A stretch of DNA of 39,846 nucleotides from Bordetella parapertussis (GTDB lineage: Bacteria > Pseudomonadota > Gammaproteobacteria > Burkholderiales > Burkholderiaceae_C), in assembly GCA_945890735.1 (NCBI GenBank), contig CAMDCZ010000016.1, positions 1 through 39,846 of the forward strand. The letters run 5' to 3'. The notes under the pieces are model-generated. The model was not told where the DNA came from, did not search any database, and saw nothing but the letters and a program-made list of their open reading frames with translations. Shown piece after piece: positions 15,125 to 22,578 of this stretch (its first letter is position 1; each line of letters starts with the position of its first letter). The position numbers were made by a program, and so were the translations under genes.

Positions 15125-16555
15125 ATGGTCATCACCGAACTCAGCGCCACCGAACTGTCCCAGGCGATACACGCCAGGCGAGTGGCTTGCCGAGAGGTGA
15201 TGCAGGCCTATGGCGATCGGATTGAAGCGGTCAACCCGCGTTTCAACGCGCTGGTGAGCTTGCAAGACCGAGATGCATTGCTGGCCCAAGCGGACACGGC
15301 AGACCGCGAAATGCAGCGCGGTGAGTCACGCGGTTGGATGCATGGCTTTCCCATTGCTTTGAAGGACTTGGTCGACGTGGCGGGCATCCCGACCACCTGC
15401 GGCTCGCCCTTGTTGACGCACAACATACCCGTGCAAGACGCCTTGTTAACGCAGCGCTTGAAAGCCGCAGGCGGTATCGTGATCGGCAAGACCAACACAC
15501 CCGAGTGGGGTCTGGGCTCGCACACCTTCAACCCGGTGTTTGGCGCCACTGGCAACGCCTTCAACCCCTCTTTCAGCGCGGGTGGCAGCAGTGGTGGTGC
15601 GGCCGTCGCCTTGGCACAAAGGCTGTTGCCGGTGGCCGATGGCTCGGATTTCATGGGCAGCTTGCGCAACCCCGCCGCTTGGAACCATGTGTTTGGCCTG
15701 CGGCCCTCGCCAGGCCGTGTGCCAGCCTACCCCGCCAACGATGTGTGGGTGAGCCAGCTCGGCACCGACGGTCCGATGGCACGCACTGTGCGCGACCTGG
15801 CCCATGGCTTGGCAGTGATGGCGGGTTTTGATGCGCGGTCGCCGTTGTCCCTGGCCTCATGGCCCAAGGGTTGTGCGGCGGCCTTGCAACCCAAAGCCCG
15901 AGGCCTGCGCATCGGCTGGCTGGGGAACTTGGATGGCTATTTGCCCATGGAAGCAGGCATCTTGCAAGCCTGCGAGCAAGGCTTGAAACGCCTTGAGGCT
16001 TTGGGTTGCAGCGTGGAACCGGTGGCGCTGGGCTATGCACCCGAGGCGGTGTGGCAAACCTGGCTGGCTTGGCGGCGGGTGCTGACGGCTTCGCGCATCG
16101 CGCCCATGGTGGCCAAGGGACGTGAAATGGTCAAACCCGAAGCGCTGTGGGAATATGACCAAGCCGCGGGCATGACCGCGACCGATTTTTTACAAGCCAG
16201 CGTTGAGCGCACTGCTTTCTATCAGCACATGCTGGGCTTGTTGTCCCGGTTTGATGTGTTGGTGCTGCCGTCTTGCCAAGTCTGGCCATTTGACATCCAG
16301 ATGCGCTGGCCCGAGCACATCGACACCCCCAATGGGCGGGTCGCGATGGACACCTACCACCGCTGGATGGAAGTGGTGCTCTACGCCAGCCTGTGCGGCC
16401 TGCCTGCACTGAACGTGCCGGTGGGGTTCAACGGCCAAGGCCTGCCCATGGGCATGCAACTCATGGGCCAACCGCAAGGCGAGTTGGCCCTGCTGTCGCT
16501 GGGCTTGTCTTACGAAGAGGCGGTGGGGGATTGGTTGGCGGTCAGGCCTGCTTGA
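15125..16555 (+). CDS. Amidase (amidase signature family), divergent copy
   Basis: The 476-residue protein has an intact Ser-Ser-Lys triad: Lys80 in PIALKDL, Ser155 in GGSSGGAAV, and nucleophile Ser179 in GSDFMGSLRNPAAW. The Phe-Met insert between Asp and Gly-Ser differs from the Gly-Ala of the other amidase, and the two proteins differ widely outside the signature. They are therefore distant paralogues, not a recent duplication. FGLRPSPGRVPAYP and a C-terminal LCGLPALNVPVGF are family-typical. It diverges from the transporter operon across a short shared promoter region and converges, 1 base apart, on the small membrane-protein gene. Substrate unknown; a role in hydrolysing the imported amide is inferred from context. 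Confidence 0.93.
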   Translation: MVITELSATELSQAIHARRVACREVMQAYGDRIEAVNPRFNALVSLQDRDALLAQADTADREMQRGESRGWMHGFPIALKDLVDVAGIPTTCGSPLLTHNIPVQDALLTQRLKAAGGIVIGKTNTPEWGLGSHTFNPVFGATGNAFNPSFSAGGSSGGAAVALAQRLLPVADGSDFMGSLRNPAAWNHVFGLRPSPGRVPAYPANDVWVSQLGTDGPMARTVRDLAHGLAVMAGFDARSPLSLASWPKGCAAALQPKARGLRIGWLGNLDGYLPMEAGILQACEQGLKRLEALGCSVEPVALGYAPEAVWQTWLAWRRVLTASRIAPMVAKGREMVKPEALWEYDQAAGMTATDFLQASVERTAFYQHMLGLLSRFDVLVLPSCQVWPFDIQMRWPEHIDTPNGRVAMDTYHRWMEVVLYASLCGLPALNVPVGFNGQGLPMGMQLMGQPQGELALLSLGLSYEEAVGDWLAVRPA

Positions 16556-16556
16556 G

Positions 16557-16871
16557 TCATGCCAGGACGAGCGCAGCCAGTGCGCCGAGGCCCAGCAAGG
16601 CCAACACCAGCCCCAAGGTCATCCAGCGCAGTTGCCGCTTCAAGCGCGTGACAGCCGCAAGCAAAGCGGCGTTTTGTTCGGCCAACTCGGCCAGCGCCTG
16701 CGCCATTTGCTGCTGAGCCAGAAGCAACTGCGTCAACTCTGAGGGCGCTTCCGCTGCACCGGTGCGGTGCTTGTCGATGAAGCCCCGCGCCTTGTCCAAC
16801 ACGCCTGGCGCGTGCTCGATCACTTTGTCCCAGGGGACAACCTTGAGGGCGGTTAACCAGGAAAGGGCCAT
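16557..16871 (-). CDS. Small hypothetical coiled-coil protein with C-terminal membrane anchor
   Basis: This 104-residue protein was not recognised. Residues 1-35 are mildly basic (ALKVVPWDKVIEHAPGVLDK). Residues about 44-78 (LTQLLLAQQQMAQALAELAE and following) form a clear Leu/Gln/Ala-rich heptad coiled coil. Residues about 83-104 (WMTLGLVLALLGLGALAALV) form one membrane helix that ends the protein. The layout suggests a tail-anchored inner-membrane protein that self-associates. It stands alone, converging on the amidase and diverging from icmF with a 164-base gap. The codon pattern and the well-formed domain arrangement support it being real; no function can be assigned. Confidence 0.65.
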   Translation of the reverse strand: MALSWLTALKVVPWDKVIEHAPGVLDKARGFIDKHRTGAAEAPSELTQLLLAQQQMAQALAELAEQNAALLAAVTRLKRQLRWMTLGLVLALLGLGALAALVLA

Positions 16872-16950
16872 GGGTGGTTCCTGCGGGATGGGTGGTCGTC
16901 AATGGCTAAGCTTAACGGGCTCCGAGGCACAGCACCAAACACCGCTATGA

Positions 16951-16965
16951 TTGACGTAACGTCAA
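16951..16965. promoter_or_regulatory. 15-base perfect palindrome upstream of icmF (probable operator)
   Basis: The sequence TTGACGT-A-ACGTCAA is an inverted repeat with 7-base arms and a single central base, centred 78 bases before the icmF start. It abuts TATGAT (16946-16951), a good -10 hexamer for rightward transcription, so a bound protein would be placed to affect icmF. A further half-site, ACGTCA, occurs at 16997-17002. Palindromes containing ACGT are used by regulators of acyl-CoA and branched-chain amino-acid catabolism in proteobacteria. Assignment to a particular regulator is inference. Confidence 0.6.
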
Positions 16966-17035
16966 CCTGGGGCCCCAAGCTACCCGCCGCAAACCCACGT
17001 CACTCTTCATTTTTTCGGCTCACCCCGCCCACACC

Positions 17036-20000
17036 ATGACCGACTTGTCCGCCGAATTCCAAGCCCTGGCCAATTACCGCCCGAAGCACAAGGTGCGTTT
17101 TGTCACCGCAGCCAGTTTGTTTGACGGGCATGACGCCGCGATCAACATCATGCGCCGCATCTTGCAGGGCATGGGCGCGGAAGTGATTCACCTGGGCCAC
17201 AACCGTTCGGTTGACGAGGTGGTCACCACCGCACTGCAAGAAGACGTGCAAGGCATCGCCATGAGTTCCTACCAAGGTGGCCATGTCGAGTATTTCAAAT
17301 ACATGGTGGACCTGCTGAAAGAACGCGGCGGCGCGCATATCCAGGTGTTTGGCGGCGGCGGCGGCGTGATCGTCCCCAGCGAAATCGCCGAATTGCATGC
17401 CTATGGCGTGGCCCGGATTTACAGCCCGCAAGACGGCCAGCGCATGGGCCTGCAAGGCATGATCGGCGAGATGATCATGCGCTGCGACCTCGACCTGAGC
17501 CCGCACGCACCCACCAGCCTGGCCGCGATCCAAGGCCACACCGAGGTCCACTGGCGCGCCTTGGCCCAACTCATCACCGCTTTGGAAAACCAGGCCGCAG
17601 GCACCAACCCAAGCTTGGATGCGTTGCGCTCGCAACTGCAAACCACGGCAGCGGGCTTGCAGGTGCCCGTGGTGGGCATCACCGGTACCGGTGGCGCTGG
17701 CAAGTCCTCGCTGACCGACGAATTGATTCGCCGCATCCGCTTGGACCAAGGTGACAGCTTGCGCATCGCGGTGATCTCGATCGACCCGTCACGCCGCAAA
17801 AGCGGTGGCGCCTTGCTGGGTGACCGCATCCGCATGAACGCGATTTCGCCATGGCAGCACGGCCACCGCGTCTTCATGCGCAGCTTGGCCACCCGCGAAT
17901 TCGGCAGCGAAATCAGCGCCGCCCTGCCAGACGTGATTGCAGCCACCAAATGCGCAGGTTTTGACATGGTGATCGTGGAGACCTCTGGCATTGGCCAAGG
18001 TGATGCGGCCATCGTGCCGCATGTGGACATCCCGATGTACGTCATGACGCCAGAGTTTGGGGCAGCCAGCCAACTCGAAAAAATCGACATGCTCGACTTC
18101 GCCGAATTCGTGGCGATCAACAAGTTCGACCGCAAGGGCGCGGCAGATGCTTTGCGTGATGTGGCCAAGCAAGTGCAACGCAACAAAGAGGCCTGGGGTA
18201 GCTCACCCGAACAGATGCCGGTGTTTGGCACCATGGCGGCGCATTTCAATGACGATGGCGTGACCGCCCTTTACCAGGCCATCAAGCCGCGTTTGCAAGC
18301 GCGGGGTTTGCAAATGCAAGCCGGTCGACTGCCAGAGGTGAATGTGCGCCACAGCTCGCACCAAACCCCGATCGTGCCGCCTGCACGCAGCCGCTACCTG
18401 GCCGAGATCAGCGACACGGTGCGCGGCTACAAGCAGCGCGCCCGCGCCCAAGCGCAACTTGCCCGGGAAGTGCAACAGCTCAAAGCCGCGTCCGCGATGC
18501 TGGCCGTGGATGTCAAAGGCCGTCCCCGCGCCGCTGAAGCCACCCTCGGCTTGGCCCTGGCGCGCGAAGAGCGCTTGAATGGCGATGCACGCGCTCTGCT
18601 CAAAGACTGGCCACAGCTCAAGCATGATTACGCGGGGGACGAATTGGTCGTGAAAGTGCGTGACAAAGACATCCGCACCGCACTGGTGACCAAGTCTCTG
18701 AGCGGCACACCCGTGCGCAAGGTGGCCATCCCCACCTACCATGACCATGGCGACATCTTGCAATGGCTGATGCTCGACAACGTGCCAGGGCGCTACCCCT
18801 ACACCGCGGGCACCTTCGCATTCAAACGGGAAAACGAAGACCCCACGCGCATGTTTGCCGGCGAAGGCGATGCGTTTCGCACCAACCGCCGATTCAAGCT
18901 GCTCTCCGAGGGCATGCCTGCCAAGCGCTTGAGCACCGCGTTTGACTCGGTCACCTTGTATGGCAACGACCCCAACCCGCGCCCCGATATTTACGGCAAG
19001 GTGGGCAACTCTGGGGTGAGCATCGCCACCCTCGAAGACATGCAGGCGCTCTACGACGGCTTTGACCTGTGCTCACCCACCACCAGCGTGTCGATGACCA
19101 TCAACGGCCCCGCGCCCACCATCCTGGCGATGTTCATGAACACCGCGATCGACCAGCAGCTCGCCAAATTTGAAGCCGACAAAGGCCGCGCACCCAACGA
19201 GCAAGAGCACGCCGAGATCCGCGCTTGGGTGATGCAAAACGTGCGTGGCACGGTGCAAGCCGACATCTTGAAAGAAGACCAAGGGCAAAACACCTGTCTG
19301 TTTTCCACCGAGTTCTCGCTCAAGGTGATGGGTGACATCGCGCAGTATTTTGTCGAACACCAGGTACGCAACTTCTACAGCGTGTCGATCAGCGGCTACC
19401 ACATTGCTGAAGCGGGTGCCAACCCCATCAGCCAATTGGCGTTCACGCTCTCCAATGGCTTTACCTTTGTGGAAGCCTACTTGGCGCGCGGCATGCACAT
19501 CGATGACTTCGCGCCCAACCTGAGCTTCTTCTTCAGCAACGGCATGGACCCGGAATACACCGTGATGGGCCGGGTGGCACGCCGCATTTGGGCGGTCACC
19601 ATGAAAGAGAAATACGGCGCAAACGAACGCAGCCAGAAACTCAAATACCACATCCAAACCTCTGGCCGCTCACTCCATGCACAAGAGATTCAGTTCAATG
19701 ACATCCGCACCACGCTGCAAGCGCTGATCGCGATTTACGACAACTGCAACTCGCTGCACACCAACGCCTTTGACGAAGCCATCACCACGCCCACCGAAGA
19801 TTCGGTGCGCCGCGCCATGGCGATCCAGCTCATCATCAACCGCGAGTGGGGCTTGGCGAAAAACGAAAACCCTTCCCAAGGCGCATTCATCATCGACGAA
19901 CTCACCGAGTTGGTGGAGGAAGCCGTGCTGTCCGAGTTTGTGGCGATCGCGGAGCGCGGCGGCGTGTTGGGTGCGATGGAAACCGGCTACCAGCGCGGCA

Positions 20001-20344
20001 AGATCCAAGACGAATCCATGCACTACGAGATGCTCAAGCACACCGGTGAGTTGCCCATCATCGGCGTCAACACCTTCAAGTCACCACATGCCAACGAGGT
20101 GCCGCAGACCATCGAATTGGCGCGCTCCACCGACGCAGAAAAGCAAAGTCAACTCACTCGCTTGAATGGCTTTCACACCGTGCACAACGCGCAGGCCAAA
20201 GTCCAGCTGGCCCGTTTGCAGCAAGCCGTGTTGGACAACGCGAACGTGTTTGAGGTGTTGATGGACGCGGTACGGCACTGCTCGTTGGGTCAGATCACCA
20301 GCGCCTTGTTCGAGGTGGGTGGTCAGTACCGCCGCAACATGTGA
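17036..20344 (+). CDS. icmF: Fused isobutyryl-CoA mutase IcmF (B12 domain - G-protein - mutase)
   Basis: The 1102-residue protein has the full IcmF layout. The N-terminal cobalamin-binding domain (about 1-150) contains SLFDGHDAAIN, with His32 as the lower cobalt ligand, and the GGGGG stretch in VFGGGGGVIVPSEI. A MeaB-like GTPase (about 205-430) has P-loop GITGTGGAGKSSL from residue 214. After a linker, the mutase large domain runs from about 560 to the end. At the substrate pocket, Phe594 (TAGTFAFKR) and Gln751 (GQNTC) occupy the positions that are Tyr and Arg in methylmalonyl-CoA mutase and Leu and His in pivalyl-CoA mutase, so isobutyryl-/n-butyryl-CoA interconversion is predicted. The G domain loads and repairs the cofactor. 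No clear Shine-Dalgarno precedes the ATG. The gene stands alone, converging on psd. Confidence 0.97.
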   Translation: MTDLSAEFQALANYRPKHKVRFVTAASLFDGHDAAINIMRRILQGMGAEVIHLGHNRSVDEVVTTALQEDVQGIAMSSYQGGHVEYFKYMVDLLKERGGAHIQVFGGGGGVIVPSEIAELHAYGVARIYSPQDGQRMGLQGMIGEMIMRCDLDLSPHAPTSLAAIQGHTEVHWRALAQLITALENQAAGTNPSLDALRSQLQTTAAGLQVPVVGITGTGGAGKSSLTDELIRRIRLDQGDSLRIAVISIDPSRRKSGGALLGDRIRMNAISPWQHGHRVFMRSLATREFGSEISAALPDVIAATKCAGFDMVIVETSGIGQGDAAIVPHVDIPMYVMTPEFGAASQLEKIDMLDFAEFVAINKFDRKGAADALRDVAKQVQRNKEAWGSSPEQMPVFGTMAAHFNDDGVTALYQAIKPRLQARGLQMQAGRLPEVNVRHSSHQTPIVPPARSRYLAEISDTVRGYKQRARAQAQLAREVQQLKAASAMLAVDVKGRPRAAEATLGLALAREERLNGDARALLKDWPQLKHDYAGDELVVKVRDKDIRTALVTKSLSGTPVRKVAIPTYHDHGDILQWLMLDNVPGRYPYTAGTFAFKRENEDPTRMFAGEGDAFRTNRRFKLLSEGMPAKRLSTAFDSVTLYGNDPNPRPDIYGKVGNSGVSIATLEDMQALYDGFDLCSPTTSVSMTINGPAPTILAMFMNTAIDQQLAKFEADKGRAPNEQEHAEIRAWVMQNVRGTVQADILKEDQGQNTCLFSTEFSLKVMGDIAQYFVEHQVRNFYSVSISGYHIAEAGANPISQLAFTLSNGFTFVEAYLARGMHIDDFAPNLSFFFSNGMDPEYTVMGRVARRIWAVTMKEKYGANERSQKLKYHIQTSGRSLHAQEIQFNDIRTTLQALIAIYDNCNSLHTNAFDEAITTPTEDSVRRAMAIQLIINREWGLAKNENPSQGAFIIDELTELVEEAVLSEFVAIAERGGVLGAMETGYQRGKIQDESMHYEMLKHTGELPIIGVNTFKSPHANEVPQTIELARSTDAEKQSQLTRLNGFHTVHNAQAKVQLARLQQAVLDNANVFEVLMDAVRHCSLGQITSALFEVGGQYRRNM

Positions 20345-20345
20345 G

Positions 20346-21203
20346 TCAGACGCCCATCTGCTCGCCCAAACGCACGGTTTGGGCGGGTTGCCAGTCGGGG
20401 TTGAGCTCGATGGTGTGTGGGGGCCAAAGCATCACCACGGTTGAGCCCAACAAAAACCGTCCCATCTCTTGGCCCTGCGCGAACTGCAAAGCCGGGTCGT
20501 CATAAGTCCACTCTCGCACGCGCCCAACACGTGGCGGGTTGACCACCCCATGCCAAGCCGTGGCCATGCTGCCCACGATCGTGGCCCCGACCAAGACCAA
20601 CACAAAAGGCTTGGGTGGTGCGCCGTCCACGCTGGGCATGTCAAACACGCAGACCACGCGCTCGTTGCGGGCGAACAAACCGGGCACGCCGCGCGCGGTG
20701 GCGGGGTTGACTGAAAACAAGTCACCCGGCACGTGAACCATGCGGCGCAGACGGCCAGCACTGGGCATGTGGATGCGGTGGTAGTCCTTGGGGCTGAGGT
20801 AAATCGTGGCGAACGCGCCATCTTGAAACTGCGCGGCCAAGGCGGCGTCGCCGCCCACCAGCGCTTGTGTGCTGTAGCTGTGGCCTTTGGCTTGAAACAA
20901 TTGGTCGCCATCGATGTGGCCCAGCTGGCTGATCGCGCCGTCCACCGGGCACACGAAAGCGGCATCGGCCAGCGGGCGTGCGCCAGGCTTGAGGGCTCGG
21001 GTAAAGAAATCGTTGAAGCATGCGTACTGTGTGATGTCAGTCTGTGCAGCCTCGGCCATGTTGACCTGGTACTTGCCAACAAACCACCGAATCAGACGGG
21101 TGGTGAGCGTGCCGTGGCGACCATTGGCCACCCAGCCGGCAAAGACGGTGAGCGCCTGCTTGGGCATGGCATGTTGCAGCGCCACGAAGAGTTGGTCATT
21201 CAT
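20346..21203 (-). CDS. psd: Phosphatidylserine decarboxylase proenzyme
   Basis: The 285-residue protein has the self-cleavage motif in GRFLLGSTVVML, with Ser254 expected to become the pyruvoyl group after cleavage between Gly253 and Ser254. Upstream, PVDGAISQLGHI (with the Asp of the catalytic triad), YLSPKDYHRIHMP and FSVNPATARGVPGLFARNERV are the conserved Psd blocks. The enzyme makes phosphatidylethanolamine from phosphatidylserine at the inner membrane. It converges on icmF with 1 base between the stop codons, and diverges from the orphan membrane-protein gene with 89 bases between starts. Length and motifs are normal. Confidence 0.97.
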   Translation of the reverse strand: MNDQLFVALQHAMPKQALTVFAGWVANGRHGTLTTRLIRWFVGKYQVNMAEAAQTDITQYACFNDFFTRALKPGARPLADAAFVCPVDGAISQLGHIDGDQLFQAKGHSYSTQALVGGDAALAAQFQDGAFATIYLSPKDYHRIHMPSAGRLRRMVHVPGDLFSVNPATARGVPGLFARNERVVCVFDMPSVDGAPPKPFVLVLVGATIVGSMATAWHGVVNPPRVGRVREWTYDDPALQFAQGQEMGRFLLGSTVVMLWPPHTIELNPDWQPAQTVRLGEQMGV

Positions 21204-21292
21204 CCGGGCATTGTAGGCAGGATGAAGCCCCTAGCCGACCCTACAGAGGGTCTGTCGTTACACTTCGGGCACTTCAGCCAAGGGAAGATGCA

Positions 21293-21889
21293 GTGCAGTT
21301 GAGTGTGAACCAAGAAAAATTTCTCCTGATGAGCTTGTGTGCGCCATTGTTTTCAGCGGCACACCTGCTCAGTGGCTGGGTGTTCCAGCACCTTGAGCTC
21401 TCCATGCACATCAGCTGGATTTACCTGCCTTCATTTTTGCGGGTGGCGTATGTGCTGGTGTTGGGGCCCGCCTGGGGATTTGCCGCGATCTTCATTGGCA
21501 GCATCTTGCTGAGTGGCCATTTTGATCACAACCTGCTGTTGGCCGTGGTGAATTCATCCGCGTCAGCGATTGGCCCTGTCTTGGCACTGTGGCTGTTCAA
21601 GCTGCTCAAAGAGCGGCCCGTGCAACTTCACCGCATGAGCGACTTGGTTCAGATGTGTCTGTTGTACGCCATGCTCAATGCGTTGGCACACCATGCGGCT
21701 TGGAGCTATTTGCAACCCGACCAGTTGATGATGGCCAGCCAATTGCCCATCATGGTGATTGGTGATTTGGTGGGCGCACTGCTGGGTGCTTGGGTGTTCA
21801 CCTGGGTGGTCAGGCGTTTGGGGTTGTACCGCCATATTCACAAACTCACCCAAGCGCCGCCACCCTCGCCCGATGATGTTTTTCGTTAA
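21293..21889 (+). CDS. Orphan polytopic membrane protein, MASE-like appearance
   Basis: The start is a GTG (MQLSVNQEKF) with AAGGGAAG five bases before it, giving 198 residues. About five or six hydrophobic segments are visible, for example FLLMSLCAPLFSAAHLLSGW, FLRVAYVLVLGPAWGFAAIF, LPIMVIGDLVGALLGAWVFT. The pattern of an early ISWIYLPSFLRV motif, repeated membrane helices and a basic end recalls MASE1-type sensory membrane domains, but no kinase, GGDEF or EAL output domain follows. The last 15 residues are soluble and Pro-rich (APPPSPDD). Its stop overlaps the stop of the converging ntrX-like gene by four bases. I do not recognise a family with certainty, so function is unassigned. Confidence 0.75.
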   Translation: MQLSVNQEKFLLMSLCAPLFSAAHLLSGWVFQHLELSMHISWIYLPSFLRVAYVLVLGPAWGFAAIFIGSILLSGHFDHNLLLAVVNSSASAIGPVLALWLFKLLKERPVQLHRMSDLVQMCLLYAMLNALAHHAAWSYLQPDQLMMASQLPIMVIGDLVGALLGAWVFTWVVRRLGLYRHIHKLTQAPPPSPDDVFR

Positions 21890-22563
21890 GCGTGGCCGCC
21901 ACGCTTGCTGCGTGACAAATCCACACCCAGTTGCTTGAGCTTGCGGTAGAGGTGGGTGCGCTCCAAGCCGGTTTTTTCTGCGACACGTGTCATCGAGCCA
22001 CCCTCTTGGGCCAAGTGGAATTCGAAATAAGCCTTCTCAAACCCGTCACGTGCTTCCCGCAATGGTGCACTCAAGTCAAAGTGCTGCACAGCCAATAACA
22101 GGGCGGGTGTGTCCACGGCAGCGCCAGCGTTGCCAGACCCGATGCTGGTCACGAGAGGGGTTGGCCCCTGGGGGATCGCTGCTTTGGGCACTGCCGCAGG
22201 TCTGCGGGCCAAGCCTTGTTCGACGGCTTTGAGGAGTTTTTGCAGGGTAATGGGTTTTTCTAAAAAGGCCAGCGCACCAATGCGCGTGGCCTCCACCGCG
22301 GTGTCAATCGTGGCGTGGCCACTCATCATGATGACAGGCATGTTGAGCAGGCCTGCGCCAGCCCACTCCTTGAGCAAGGTCACGCCATCGGTGTCAGGCA
22401 TCCAGATGTCAAGCAAGACCAGGTCTGGCCTGGTTTCTGCCCGTACCGCGCGGGCTTGCGCTGCGTTCTCAGCCAATTCGACTTGGTGGCCTTCGTCGTT
22501 GAGAATTTCAAACAAGAGGTCACGTATACCGAGCTCGTCGTCGACCACCAAAATAGTTGCCAT
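21886..22563 (-). CDS. NtrX-like response regulator lacking the AAA+ domain
   Basis: The 225-residue protein has an N-terminal receiver domain (about 1-120) with Asp7/Asp8-Asp9 region VVDDELG, phospho-acceptor Asp52 in VLLDIWMPD, and Lys103 in FLEKPIT. A variable Ala/Pro-rich linker (about 120-165) follows, then a Fis-type helix-turn-helix (about 188-218) in GGSMTRVAEKTGLERTHLYRKLKQLG. Full-length NtrX carries a sigma-54 AAA+ domain in the middle; here it is absent. The protein should bind DNA but not remodel sigma-54 polymerase. It is encoded 15 bases after the NtrY-like kinase, its probable partner. It ends in a basic RSKRGGHA tail. Confidence 0.92.
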   Translation of the reverse strand: MATILVVDDELGIRDLLFEILNDEGHQVELAENAAQARAVRAETRPDLVLLDIWMPDTDGVTLLKEWAGAGLLNMPVIMMSGHATIDTAVEATRIGALAFLEKPITLQKLLKAVEQGLARRPAAVPKAAIPQGPTPLVTSIGSGNAGAAVDTPALLLAVQHFDLSAPLREARDGFEKAYFEFHLAQEGGSMTRVAEKTGLERTHLYRKLKQLGVDLSRSKRGGHA

Positions 22564-22578
22564 ATTGCTTTGTGATGT

